Source of the DNA: Ovis canadensis
Taxonomy: Eukaryota > Chordata > Mammalia > Artiodactyla > Bovidae
DNA length: 64,000 bases
NCBI RefSeq assembly: GCF_042477335.2
Contig: NC_091250.1
Location: 130,731,384 to 130,795,383 of the forward strand
Direction: 5' to 3'
Shown here piece after piece: positions 35,467-45,521 of this stretch. The notes beneath the pieces are model-generated. The model saw only the letters and a list, made by a program, of their open reading frames with translations. It had not been told where the DNA came from and did no database searches. Numbering within the stretch: the stretch's first letter is position 1; each line of letters starts with the position of its first letter. A program made the position numbers and the translations under genes.

Positions 35467-35590
35467 GGGACTTCCCTGGTGGTCCAATGGTTAGGATTTT
35501 GCATTCCATTGAAGGGGTTGTAAGTTCGATCCCTGGTGGGGAAGTAAGATCCCATATGACTCAGAGTGTGGCAAAAAAAAAAAAAAAAAT
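35467..35590 (+). mobile_element. CHR-type tRNA-derived SINE
   Basis: 'gacttccctggtggtccaat', 'gttcgatccctggtggggaa', then a pure A tail of about 17. Confidence 0.9.
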
Positions 35591-36267
35591 CTAATACCAC
35601 CAAGGACCAAAAGCTAAGTCTTTTCTCCATATTATACAATAAACAATGGGCCAAACGGAAAAATCTCTCTTCAAACTACGGCAGTGTGATGAAACTACTC
35701 TCAGATCCTTTGGGTTTCATTAGACAATCAAGCTGAAAAGCCATGAAAAGCTAAACCTTTCCTCCAGGATGCAGGGTGTAATAAAACCTCTGACCACCAT
35801 CCTTAAAACAAGGAAAGACGGTATTTTTATTATTTTTTTTGATATTTTCAGGGACTTTGAAGGAGCTCTTGAAATTGAAATAATCATGGCAACACAAAAT
35901 TCAAAGAAGGCTTTGGAGAAGTTGGAGAAATCTCCCCAGTGGGAAAACAAAAAGACAAAGGAACGGGAAAACTCCTGAAGGAGATTCAGGCTAGAGGACA
36001 GGGGTCCACAGACGGAAGAGGTCCACCTGGTTCCCAGCACAGTGGACAACACAAAGTCCACGTCTCGGCACGGCCCTGTGGAATTCACACAGGGGAAGAC
36101 ACAGGTCACAATCAAAGGAAAGGCTCTGGGCACATCAACTGCCACCTGGACGCTGAAAGTCAACTGAACAGCATCTTCCCAACCCTGCAGGAAAATGATT
36201 TCTAACCCAGGATTCTACACTCAGCCAAACTGTCCATCAGACGCGACAGTAAAATGTCCCACCATTA

Positions 36268-36387
36268 TGTGTGTCAGCCGCTCAGTCCTGTCCGGCTCCA
36301 CGACCCCATGGACTGTAACCCGCCAAGCTCCTCCGTCCACGGGATTCTCCAGGCAAGAGTATTGGAGTGGGTGGCCATCTTCTTAGA
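36268..36387 (-). mobile_element. Bov-tA/BovA SINE, truncated
   Basis: 'gcttccacg'-type body: 'gaccccatggactgtaaccc', 'attctccaggcaagagtatt'. The tRNA head is missing. Confidence 0.85.
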
Positions 36388-36561
36388 AGCTTTCCAAAAA
36401 AAATCACTTCTTAGAAAGCTGCTGCTGAACATGCTCAACCAAAACAAGAGAGAAAACTTTTAAAAAGGCAGTATCTTATCTGGTAAAGAGGTGAAAGAAA
36501 TTCTCAGGGCAACAGGGAATGTGCAGCAGGCCTGGGAAGCAACCAGTTTAGAGAAAATCAG

Positions 36562-36780
36562 GGCCTCCCTGAACCTGGGTATTGCTCAGCAGAATCTGTC
36601 TGCAGTTCAGGTGACAGAGATGACGCAGGTTCGATCCCTGGGTCAGGAAGATCCCCCAGAGGTGGATACTGGCAACCCACTACAATATTCTTGCCAGGGA
36701 AATCTCACAGACAGAGGAGCCTGGAGGGCTACAGCCCAAAGGGTCGCAGAGTCCGACACAACTAAGTAACTAAACCACCA
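36562..36780 (+). mobile_element. Bov-tA SINE
   Basis: 'ggttcgatccctgggtcagg' and 'gacagaggagcctggagggc', ending 'aactaagtaactaaaccacc'. Confidence 0.88.
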
Positions 36781-37620
36781 CCAGGTGGGTGAGAGGTTCA
36801 GAAAAAACTATCCTAATAAAAGGACAGAATGGAATATTCCTTGCTGTGTGTGGACCTACACAGGGGAGATTTACACTTTGAGGGGCTTAGTTTTCAGCAC
36901 AGAAAACTAAGCAAAACAAAGCAGGGCAAGTCTCAACTCTAGAAAAAAAGGTAAAATCTACAAAAGAAGGGAACTGTAAGCAAAACAGACGATATATCTC
37001 AGCTGTGAATAATGTTTCCATAATCATAACAGGTATTGCTGAATATTTAACCAAAACCTTCAATGTAATTATACTGAGAGGACAGAGGAAAAAGATGTGG
37101 GTGGTAGGAGGAATAGGTGGCCCAAATTGTCTTCTTCCTAAGCAGGAAGTCACACAAAATCTGGAAGAAACAGCTAAAACATTGAAAGAGGGAGGCCTCG
37201 GGGACGGGAATCAGGGTGGAGGAGGGTGGGGTAGGTGACTGCTGGGTTTTTGTTCTAAGTCCTGTAGAACTTTTGACTCTTAAAACTATGCATCTGTGTA
37301 ACTCTGTTTAAAATGGGGTATTTCATTTTTAAACAAAATCTGATACTTGACCGGCAAGAATATCAGATTAAGCAGTGTGTTCTTAAACTTTCTGGAATCC
37401 AAGGCCTTCAAAAAAGAACAGAGAGCTATAAATCCTCCCCCTAGTAAACATACACACAGACAAAGACACACAACATTTCTGCACAGGGTATCAGGCAGTC
37501 GGTAAATTCCTGAAGGCTGAGTTTTAAAAAAGCCTTAGGATTCTAGATTCTGATTTCTTATAGAAGGAAAAATATATGTATAATGAAAAACTATTAAAAA
37601 CACTTACATGATCAAATTTC

Positions 37621-37710
37621 AGGAGATAGTGAAGGACAGAGAGCCTGGCATGCTACAGTCCATGAGGTCACAAAGAATCAGACACGACTTTGTGACTGAA
37701 CAACAGCATG
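37621..37710 (+). mobile_element. BovB LINE 3' tip
   Basis: 'gcatgctacagtccatgagg', 'aatcagacacgactttgtga', 'ctgaacaacagc'. Confidence 0.8.
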
Positions 37711-38324
37711 AATAAACAAGATCACGTTGTTGCTGTTCAACCCTAAGTCGGGTCTGACTCTGGGATTCCATGAGGTCATGCTTGGTCTTAAACGCTCGTG
37801 ACCATCACCCGTTGCTTCCTTGACCACAAGACGTACCTCACTTCAAACCATCAATCAAAGTACGAACTCTGTTTCCCGGGTTTGCTTCAGTCCTGAAACA
37901 GATGCTCTGAAGTTCAGGAACGTGAATCCTCATTGGGCCGACTCAGCTGTTTCCACTGGAGAACCGGACATGGAATCGTGCACTCTTCACCCAAAGAGGA
38001 AAAGTCCTTCACATCCCAAATCCCCCACATGGCTGTTTTTCCCAACAGAGGAATTACTTTAATGACTTCTTGGCAAAACTTCTATAATCAGAGCAGCCCA
38101 TCCATTTAAATACTCCAAAACACAAAATTCACTCTGCTGCTTTCTCACTGACCTGCTGCTATATATAAAGCCCACCATCCGCTCAAGGGTGAGTCAGATG
38201 AACTGTCTTGTCATTTAAGCAGAATCTTGATGGTCCTAACAACTTGCTTAAAATACAGATGCCTTTTATTTATTTGTGAACTGAAGGCAATAATAACAGT
38301 GTCACTGGATGTTGTCATAAATGG
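37711..38324. other. Intronic sequence, no gene seen
   Basis: A decayed BovA-like phrase ('taagtcgggtctgactctgg') lies at 37744-37765. Otherwise nothing recognised. Confidence 0.35.
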
Positions 38325-38740
38325 ATTGGGTAATTGTGGGAGGCAGAATAATGACTCCCCAAGATGACCATGCGCTAATCCCTGGGCCCTGTGAGTATGT
38401 CACATTACCTGGCAAAAAGCACTTTGCTACAGACCTCAGACAGGGTCCCAGAGGGACGCCCCTAGGAGCTGGGGGCAGCCTCCCAGCTGGCAGCCAGCAA
38501 GGAAACAGGGGCCTCAGGCCGACAGGTGGCAGCAACTATATTTGATGGACAATGTGAATGAGCTTGCAAGCAACTGTCTGTCAGATTCTCCAGTAAGGAA
38601 CACAGCCTTGAGGACACCTTGTTTTTTGCCTGATGAGAGCCAAGTTAGACCTCTAATCTACTGTAGGAAAATAACTCTGTGTTGTTTTAAGCCACTCAGT
38701 TTGGGGCAATTTGTTACAGCAACAGAGGAAAGCCATACAG
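38325..38740 (+). mobile_element. Mammalian LTR-like relic
   Basis: 'cagaataatgactccccaag', 'taatccctgggccctgtgag', 'cctgatgagagccaagttag', 'gttgttttaagccactcagt' and 'tttgttacagcaacagagga' occur in the order of an old, widespread mammalian LTR-type repeat. Subfamily not determined. Confidence 0.45.
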
Positions 38741-38829
38741 CCATATATGTGAAAACACCCGGCAGTGTCTGCGACATTCTTGACATTCAGCAAGAGCCAA
38801 CTGACTTCCTTAAATCAAAAGATAGGGAT

Positions 38830-38944
38830 GGGGGCTTCCCTGGTGGTCCAGCGGGTAAGACTCCACACTTCCCCTGCAAGGGGCACAAGTTTGATCCCTG
38901 GTTGGGGAACTTAAATCCTACATGCCGTACAGCCAAAAAAAAAA
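38830..38944 (+). mobile_element. CHR-type tRNA-derived SINE
   Basis: 'gggcttccctggtggtccag', 'tttgatccctggttggggaa', A-tail. Confidence 0.9.
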
Positions 38945-39166
38945 CCAAAGGAATGGTCATACTCCTTCCAAAACAACAGAGGTCACAGGCTTGTTCTGAT
39001 ACATGCAGACGCGGGGAATTAGAAACTGTCCAGAAGGTCTACTTCAGGTCCAGGCTTCAGGTAAGTCACTGCCTTTTCTTTAACTTGTAAACCTTCCATT
39101 GCCTGTCTTACCTAATGAACTCTAAACACCATAGAGGAGAACAAATGTGGGACTGTGTGAGCCCTG

Positions 39167-39432
39167 AGAGAAGGCAGTGGCACCCCACTCCAGCACTCTT
39201 GCCTGGAAAGTCCCATGGACGGAGGAGCCTGGTGGGCTGCAGTCCATGGGGTCACGAAGAGTCAGACACGACTGAGCGACTTCACTTTCACTTTTCACTT
39301 TCATGCATTGGAGAGGGAAATGGCAATCCACTCCAGTGTTCTTGCCTGGAGAATCCTGGAGCCTGGTGGGCACCATCTATGGGGTCGCACAGAGTCGGAC
39401 ACAACTGAAGTGACTTAGCAGCAGCAGCAGCA
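39167..39432 (+). mobile_element. Bov-A2 dimeric SINE with short deletion
   Basis: Two BovA units with linker; the second unit lacks about 13 bp (goes from 'gagaatcctgga' to 'gcctggtgggcacc'). Near-exact 12-bp duplication GTGTGAGCCCTG (39155-39166) and GTGTGCGCCCTG (39433-39444). Confidence 0.92.
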
Positions 39433-39444
39433 GTGTGCGCCCTG

Positions 39445-41060
39445 GCCCCCAGACTCTCCGGCAGGCCCCTGGCAGCACCTACTGCCTACACTGAGTCACA
39501 CCCAGGTCTGCCTCTCCCGCTACACTACCCGCCTCCAGCTCTTCTCCGACGAGGCCCTGGGTCCCACCTTCCGGTCTGCAGAGGCCGCCTGCCCGCATCA
39601 CAGGTGATCCAGGCGCACGTCTGTCAGCCTATGTGCCAGCGTCACTTATCACCTGGGCCTGCAGTCTTCGTGGACCACTGCTGTATTTCATCAGCCCTTG
39701 TATTTGCCTCCTGCCAGTGCCTGGCGTATCAGAGATACTCAGAGCTGGGAGAGGAAGGGAAAGGCAGCCCTGCCTGGTGGGCGGAAGACCCTGCGGTCTC
39801 CAAGGCGCCATGAGGTGAGAAGGCCCAAGGACGCCAGGGGGCTGAGGCCAGGCTCCCACGGCTGCGTTCCGGGGCATTTAGACGCGAACCCACCGGCACT
39901 CTTGTTGCTCTGACCTGGCAACGCCTCCCGCCTTTCCCAACCTCAAGACAGGTCCCTTAGGAACAGGAATGCCAGCCATCAGCCTTCACGAAAGGAAGGC
40001 TCACAGGACCATGAACACGAGAGGGACGTAAGACAGAGGCCGTTAAGGGCTACAGTCTGCGCCTTCCATAGCCTTACTGTAAAAAGAGTAACATCTCTGA
40101 AACTTGAATTGGATGTTCCCTCAAAAGGCTAAGATATCAAACAACACTAGCCAATTAAAGATAGAAAACAGTCCTACATGAAGTTGCCTGATACCCTTCA
40201 AGTTATGGACCATCTGAATATTAAACATTGGAGTTAAAAAAAGAAAAAGACTCATTACATTCTTAATGAAGCATTATCTTTTAATCCTTGGCAACATATT
40301 TTACACCTTACAAAATTCTGTTACACACAGGATTTCATTTTATCCTCAGGACAATCTCTTCAGCTAGGGAGGGAAACTAAAGTTCAAGGAAGTAATTGAC
40401 CTTAACAAAAGCCTTCCTGGGGCCAAGCTTCCTGTGCAAAAGCTCTGGAGTAAGTTATCTTGAATATATTATTCATATGACATCCTGTCAACGTTCAAAA
40501 GGGTTTTGATGTAGCCTGTAATAATAGCCACATATATGATAAGATCTTTAAAACGGAAAACAAAGAAGAAAAATCCATTTGGTAGCTGATGTAGGATGCA
40601 GGTGGGGGGGGCGGGGCGGGGCTCGGGGAATGGGTAACAGCCAAGACTTAGAGTTATATAGCTTAATAAAAAAATTTCTCTCTGAACTTCTAGCTCTAAA
40701 AAAAAGAATGCTTAAACAAGATGATTTAGAGAATATCATAAACTAAAAAAGGGGGGAGTACCATCAGTTCTTTAAGGTGAGGTTAAGTCAGCTCTCTAAT
40801 TAGGCCCCCAGGGAAGAGCTGGCCAACCCTCTTCTTCCAGCGAACAACAGGAGGAATGGCAGCCAAACGCGCAGCTCAAATGCTACCTCCTCCATCCCCA
40901 GGCAACCTCTTCTCTGAAAGCTCCCTCTTCATTTAATCCATATAAAAGCCAGCCCTGCCTGCAGAACAAGTAGCAACTAGTTTTCAGTGAAAACATTAAG
41001 ACAATCTAAGAAAATCACAAAGAAAACCCATTTGCATTTCTGCAAAGTGCTCCCAAAACA
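39445..41060. other. Intronic sequence with L2 and MIR relics
   Basis: L2-like text at 39480-39740 ('gtatttgcctcctgccagtg') and 40840-40935 ('gctcaaatgctacctcctcc'). A reversed MIR-like stretch at 40290-40420 ('agggaaactaaagttcaagg'). No gene is seen. Confidence 0.4.
40601..40628 (+). repeat. G-quadruplex-type G-run with GC boxes
   Basis: Four or more G-runs (eight, four, four, four Gs) separated by one to three bases, containing two GGGGCGGGG-like Sp1 cores, in otherwise AT-rich intron sequence. Confidence 0.85.
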
Positions 41061-41061
41061 T

Positions 41062-41267
41062 GTGTGTGCTTAGCTGCTCAGTCGCGTCTGAATCTTTGTG
41101 ACCCCATGCACTGTAGCCTGCCAGGCTCCTCTGTCCATGAGATTCTCCAGGCAAGGATACTGGAGAGAGTAGCCATTCTCTTCTCCAGGGGATCTTCCCG
41201 ACCCAAGGATCAAACTCGGGTCTCCCTTATTGCAGACAAATTCTTTACTATCTGAGCCACCAGGGAA
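41062..41267 (-). mobile_element. Bov-tA SINE
   Basis: Full reversed copy from 'cttagctgctcagtcgcgtc' to 'atctgagccaccagggaac'. Confidence 0.9.
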
Positions 41268-41319
41268 CAAAACAAACCATGTGGAGTGCCTACATATATA
41301 AAACAATGCACTTTTTAAT

Positions 41320-41700
41320 ATGCTAGATTAATTAAAGGCTGCAAATCAAAATAAAGACAAAAAATGCTACTTAACATGAAAACATAATTTGGTGGCATCA
41401 CTCTTTGACCAAACAGCTACCATCTATGTTGTATTCCTGTAAACCCAAATAAGAATAGCAGAGAAAACTTTATCCTTTCGACAACAGACATGTGGCTTTA
41501 AAAGAATCAAGCACATCAAATTCCCATCTTGCCAAACATAAATTGGAAGGGAGATTAATATTTTTAAGGACTAATTACTATATTCTTTAGAATTGAAGCT
41601 TTACAGGTCATTTAACATGATGCAACTTTGCAACTAATAATTTTAAACTATGTTTTAATCCATTATACAAAGCCACAAACACCCACTCAAGGTACTCCCC
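41320..41700. other. AT-rich unique block near the CpG island
   Basis: About 380 bp free of recognisable repeats, rich in TAAT and ATTA cores ('ttaattaaagg', 'ggactaattacta'). Could be a conserved intronic regulatory element; this is inference from composition only. Confidence 0.25.
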
Positions 41701-41744
41701 ACATTCACTTGTTCCATACTCTCCAAATTAAAATCTCCGTTAGA

Positions 41745-42036
41745 AAGAGACTCACAGACTAAGAAAATGAACTTATGGTTGCTGGGGGGAAGGGATAGCT
41801 AGGGACTTTGGGAAGGTCATGTACACACTGCTATATTTAAAATGGATAACCGACAAGGACCTATACAGCACATGGAACCCTGCTCAATGTTATGTGCCTG
41901 GATGGGAGAGGGGTTTGGGGCAGAATGGATACATGTGTATGTATGGCTGAGTCCCTTCAATGTTCACCTAAAACTACCACAGCATTGTTAAATCAGCTAT
42001 ACCCCAACAGGAAATAAAAATAAAATTTAAAAAATA
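41745..42036 (+). mobile_element. Artiodactyl L1 3' end
   Basis: 'gaacttatggttgctggggg', 'aaaatggataaccgacaagg', 'atcagctataccccaacagg', A-rich tail. Imperfect 14-bp duplication (AAATCTCCGTTAGA 41731-41744, AAGTCTCTGTTAGA 42037-42050). Confidence 0.82.
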
Positions 42037-42050
42037 AAGTCTCTGTTAGA

Positions 42051-43389
42051 GACTGGGGCATAAAAAAAGCCTGCAGTTGGCCAACTTTGTATGACACTCA
42101 ATAGATCAGCAACATACTCCTCCTGCCAAGAGTTCTGAACCCAACAACTTCATTAAGGAAAACTTCAAACCAATTTGACAAAGCACAGATGTTGCAAGTA
42201 AAATGCAATTATGAAGAATATGCAAGATAGCATCAAGCAGCTGCCAGAGCTTCCATCACCGACAGTGTCTTTCAACTCTGAGACAAAGAAGACACCCACA
42301 ACTAAACTTTGTGGAAAGAAACAAAACTTTCCCTTTAGAACCTACATTTTAAAGGCTCTCCATTATCTATGCCACTGCCACTGAGATAACTTTCCTCTGC
42401 TGTATTCAGTTGAAAGAATTAAAGGTTTAGGGCTGACAAAGTTCTTACCTAGTTTAAAACCCTCGAGGGTGAGGAAACTGAAGCCTAGTGGTTTTGCAGG
42501 AACAAACAGCAGCTTCATTCCAGAGCCAGACTCAGACCAGATAGATTCGAGTTAAGTACTCCACACTGAGCAACAAACACAGTGATAGCAACTGTGCCTC
42601 TGAAAGGCCTGAGGAGAGCTGAGGCACTGCAGATTTTAAATCACAGGAAAGACTTGGATCCAGGGTGGAGAAAAGGGGCCTCTCCTTCAGACAGACCTCA
42701 TTCTCTCTGGGTACTGCAGCGAACCACCCTGTCCTTGAAGACCACGGCTCTCAGAGAGCAGGACGAGAAGATGTCAGGGGAGCCTTCAGAAAGAAGGGGT
42801 CACCTAAACTGATACTGTAAGAATGGGCAAGCGAAGCTGGAAGCCCCGGAGCTGGGTGCATGGGGCAGACCGAAGAGTGAACAGAGACAAGGCAGAGTGA
42901 AAGGCCAGCCGGCTGTCTGGACTTCGTAACAGCGACAGCTGCAGCTATGGCCACACTTCCATCTTGCATTTCTGTTATTTATACCCTGTCCCTTCACAAA
43001 GAATTTCCATTTGGATATTACAGTTAACTTGTGCCTATAGCAGTTTTCTGTCTTAGACCAGGATGCTCTTGAAAAGGAAAAAGACGGACCTGTTAGACAC
43101 AGCATTCCCCAGGGGAAAAGAATCACTTCTCCTGGAACATAATAGGTGTTATCACACAAGGGTAGATGAATGACCCCACAGCCTCACCCCCTCTGTTCCT
43201 TGCGTAAACCTGACCTCTAACTGTAACTGCCTTGGCCTCATTCCGCGGTTGTGGATTCCCCTCCTTCAAACGCACTCTCCAGCCCGCCAAATTCTTGGGA
43301 AAGTTTTCTTCCACTCTCCAGGCGCTGAGAGCTGCAAAGTTAAATCTGGCTTTCCAGACTTTTTTTTTTTTTCTTCTTCCCAATCCTAA
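42051..43389. other. Unique intronic sequence flanking the island
   Basis: A reversed MIR is likely at 42440-42560 ('gtgaggaaactgaagcctag'). The rest carries no named repeat. A T run at 43362-43373 borders the CpG island. Confidence 0.4.
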
Positions 43390-44399
43390 CGGAAGAAATC
43401 AAGAAGCGCCGGGCAGAGGGACCAGGCTCCCTCCAATCAGAGCCGGCTCCCGCCCGGCCGGCCGAGTCTCGCGCCCCAGCAGGAAACGCCGGCCGCAGCC
43501 CCGACGCGCGGTCCCTCGGCGGCGCAGTGACAGCCCCGGCTCCCCGGGGACCGGGCCTGGGAGAGGGCGGGTTCCGGGGCCAGTGCAGCCACTTCTGTTC
43601 ACACAGCAAAGGAGACAATAAATAAAAGAGCGGCTCAGCTGTCCTACTCGGGCCAAATGCTTCTCCCCCACGTACAAACCCGTTACAGCACGACCGGCGC
43701 CGCTCCCCGCGCAGGAACACCCGTCGATACATGGAACCCCACCTAAGACACACGCGCGCGCAAGCACTGTTGTGGGAAAAGGGGAGCGTGTACCCGGGCG
43801 GATCACACCCCCACAAGCCGCGGGGCTCGGGGAGGGAGGGGTAGGGACGGGGCACAGCCACCCAACTCGCACGGGTCCACGCGGAGCCACCCTCAGTGAC
43901 CCACAAACACTCAGAGCCCCTCACTCTCGGAGTGACCAGAATCCCTACGATCAGTTACCCTCAGTGAGACACCGCGAGCCAGTCACCCGGTGGAGGTAAG
44001 GGCGGCGGCGGAGGGGTGGGGGTGGGGACAAAGACAGTCTCCCACTCCCAGGATGTCCGGGATCCCCTCGTGCGAGGGCCCACCCAGAGCTGCCTTCGGG
44101 CGACACACCGCGCGAGCCAGCCACCCTAGGGAGGGAGCGGGGACCGAGGCAGTGTCCCCGCCCGCAGGATGACCAGGACCCCGCGCGGGGGGCATCACCG
44201 GCCGATCCCCGCGGAGTCCCAGCGGGCGCGGAGAGCCCTCGGAGCCACCCCGAGGCCGAAACAATGCCCGGCGCCCGGACGCGCGGCGGTCGGTCCCGCT
44301 CCGCGTCCCTGTCCCCACTTGGCGCTCAGGGCGGCGGCCCACACCTCGGGCAAGCGACCCCGCGGCGCCCCGCTCGGATGTGCCACACCCAGGAGGGGA

Positions 44400-44880
44400 C
44401 CTCCGTCCGGCTCCCAGGATCCCTGCCTTCTCGGAGACCCCTGCCGCCTGGGACCCCAGTCCGGCCCCGAGACCCCCGCCCGGCCCAGGACCCCAATCCG
44501 GCCCTGGGACCCCCGCCCGGCCTGGGACCCCTGCCTTTTCGGAGACCCCTGTCGCCTGGGACCTCAGTCCTGCCCCAAGAGCCCCGTCCGGCCCTGGGAC
44601 CCACGCCCGACTCGAGACCCCTGCCCAACTGGGCCCCCGTCCGGCCCCGGGACCCCAAGCCGGCTCTGGGACCCCAGGCCGGCCCTGCGGACCCCCGCCC
44701 GGTTCTGAGACTCCAGTCCGGCCCTAGGGAGCCCCCGTCCGGCTCTGGGACCCCAATCTGGCCCTGGGGACCCCTGTCCGGCTCTGGGACCCCATTCCGG
44801 TCCCGGGACCCCCGCCGGATTCGAGACCCCTGCCCCGCCCTGGACCCTGCCCGGCTCTGGGACCCCTGACTCCCGAGGAT
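44400..44880 (-). repeat. C-rich (sense G-rich) minisatellite
   Basis: Roughly 19-20-bp degenerate units of the form GGGACCCC..GTCCGGCCCT repeat across about 480 bp. A longer period is visible: 'tcggagacccctgccgcctg' at 44431 recurs as 'tcggagacccctgtcgcctg' at 44539, 108 bp apart. On the minus (presumed sense) strand the array is strongly G-rich and starts about 110 bp into intron 1. Confidence 0.88.
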
Positions 44881-44993
44881 CCCCTCGGCCGCCCGGGACC
44901 GCCGCCCGGCCGTGAGACGCTCTCCCAGCCCCGGAGCCCGTGTCTGCCCGGGGGGCCCCCCGCCCGGCCCGGCCCCGCCGCCCGCCGCCTCAC

Positions 44994-45230
44994 CTCAGGC
45001 CGCCTCTGGGGCAGCGATCGCTCCTAGTCGGAGGCCGCCCTGGCCGAGCCAGGCGGAGCCGAGCAGCCGGCAGAGCCGCCGCCGCCGCCGCAACAATGGA
45101 GCCCCGGGGCGGACCCGCCTCGCAGCCGCCTCAGCCGGTCCCCGCTCGGGCTAGCGCTCCGGCTCTTCAGGAGCAGCGGCCGCCGAGAGGCTGCGACCGG
45201 GTTCGGACTCCGCGCAGGCGCACTCGCCCC
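44994..45230 (-). other. AFAP1: Probable AFAP1 non-coding exon 1
   Basis: The 3' border is the donor CTGAG|GTGAGG (exon ends at 44994). The 5' border is a guess: the transcription start is placed downstream of the CCAAT and GC boxes, near 45100-45230. The minus strand of this interval contains no ATG, as expected for a 5' UTR exon with translation starting in a later exon. It carries a short (GGC)n run. Without transcripts the start cannot be fixed. Confidence 0.5.
45075..45091 (-). repeat. Short CGG-type trinucleotide run in 5' UTR
   Basis: Five GCC units on the plus strand, read as GGC on the presumed sense strand, inside the predicted exon 1. Confidence 0.8.
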
Positions 45231-45353
45231 GCCCGCGCCACGACGCCCCGCCCCCGACGGCTCCCCGGCGTTCGGGGCCCGCCCCCCGACCAATAGGGAG
45301 GGAGCTGGCCGCGATGGGCGGGGCCTGCGGAAACAAAGGGAGGTGGGGCGGGG
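45211..45353 (-). promoter_or_regulatory. AFAP1: Core promoter cluster: NRF1-like, CCAAT, GC boxes
   Basis: CGCGCAGGCGCA (45211-45222) is one mismatch from the palindromic NRF1 site. CCAAT lies at 45290-45294 (ATTGG on the minus strand), and GGGCGGGG Sp1 cores at 45316-45323 and 45345-45353. No TATA box is near, typical of a dispersed CpG-island promoter firing toward lower coordinates. Confidence 0.65.
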
Positions 45354-45521
45354 CCGCTCCGGGGTGGGGCTGCGGGAGTCCCCACACCGAGAGCTCCCGG
45401 AACCTCGGCCCACCCGGGTCCGACCCGGGACGGCCGGGCGTCAGGTCCACCCGGGGTCCGCTCAGCGAGACCGTGGCCATACCAAACCCGAAACTCAAGT
45501 TTATGGAATTGGCTCTCTTTC

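Larger units (their letters stand above)
35700..37250. other. Unresolved old repeat-like block with two SINEs
   Basis: The phrases 'aaatgatttctaacccagga' and 'ttctacactcagccaaactg' (36193-36231) recall an interspersed mammalian repeat, but I cannot name it. Frames such as 35769-35978 and 35939-36205 are Lys/Glu-rich and short. A processed pseudogene is an alternative I cannot exclude. Bov-tA copies at 36268-36387 and 36562-36780 interrupt it. Confidence 0.3.
1..44993 (-). other. AFAP1: Probable AFAP1 intron 1 (partial)
   Basis: No open reading frame in this stretch resembles a conserved cellular protein; the long frames belong to LINE fragments or are chance. The right edge is a good minus-strand donor (GAG|GTGAGG, exon ending at 44994) inside a CpG island. 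From human synteny, where AFAP1 lies immediately downstream of ABLIM2 on the same strand, I infer that this is the first intron of AFAP1, which encodes an actin-filament-associated adaptor. I looked for the expected start of the protein (MEELIVEL) on the minus strand and did not find it, so exon 2 must lie to the left of the window. The assignment is by position, not by coding homology. Confidence 0.5.
43390..45485. promoter_or_regulatory. AFAP1: CpG island, probable AFAP1 promoter region
   Basis: About 2.1 kb with very high G+C and dense CpG, bounded by a T run on the left and a BovB copy starting near 45522 on the right. Nearly repeat-free apart from a minisatellite. It contains a minus-strand donor at 44993, GC boxes and a CCAAT box, so the main transcript probably runs leftward. 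The gene name comes from synteny with ABLIM2. Confidence 0.85.

Noticed and set aside
43340..43924. 194- and 163-codon minus-strand frames in the island
   Set aside because: Overlapping frames in GC-rich DNA, no domain; they lie in the presumed intron.
44169..44869. 179- and 201-codon Pro/Arg-rich frames in the CpG island
   Set aside because: They are translations of the C-rich minisatellite in different frames; the open frames follow from the repeat period and lack of A/T.
44940..45296. Plus-strand frame with an ATG in good context near 45096 (MEPRGG...)
   Set aside because: Short, low-complexity and opposite the predicted AFAP1 exon 1; no splice donor or domain supports it.
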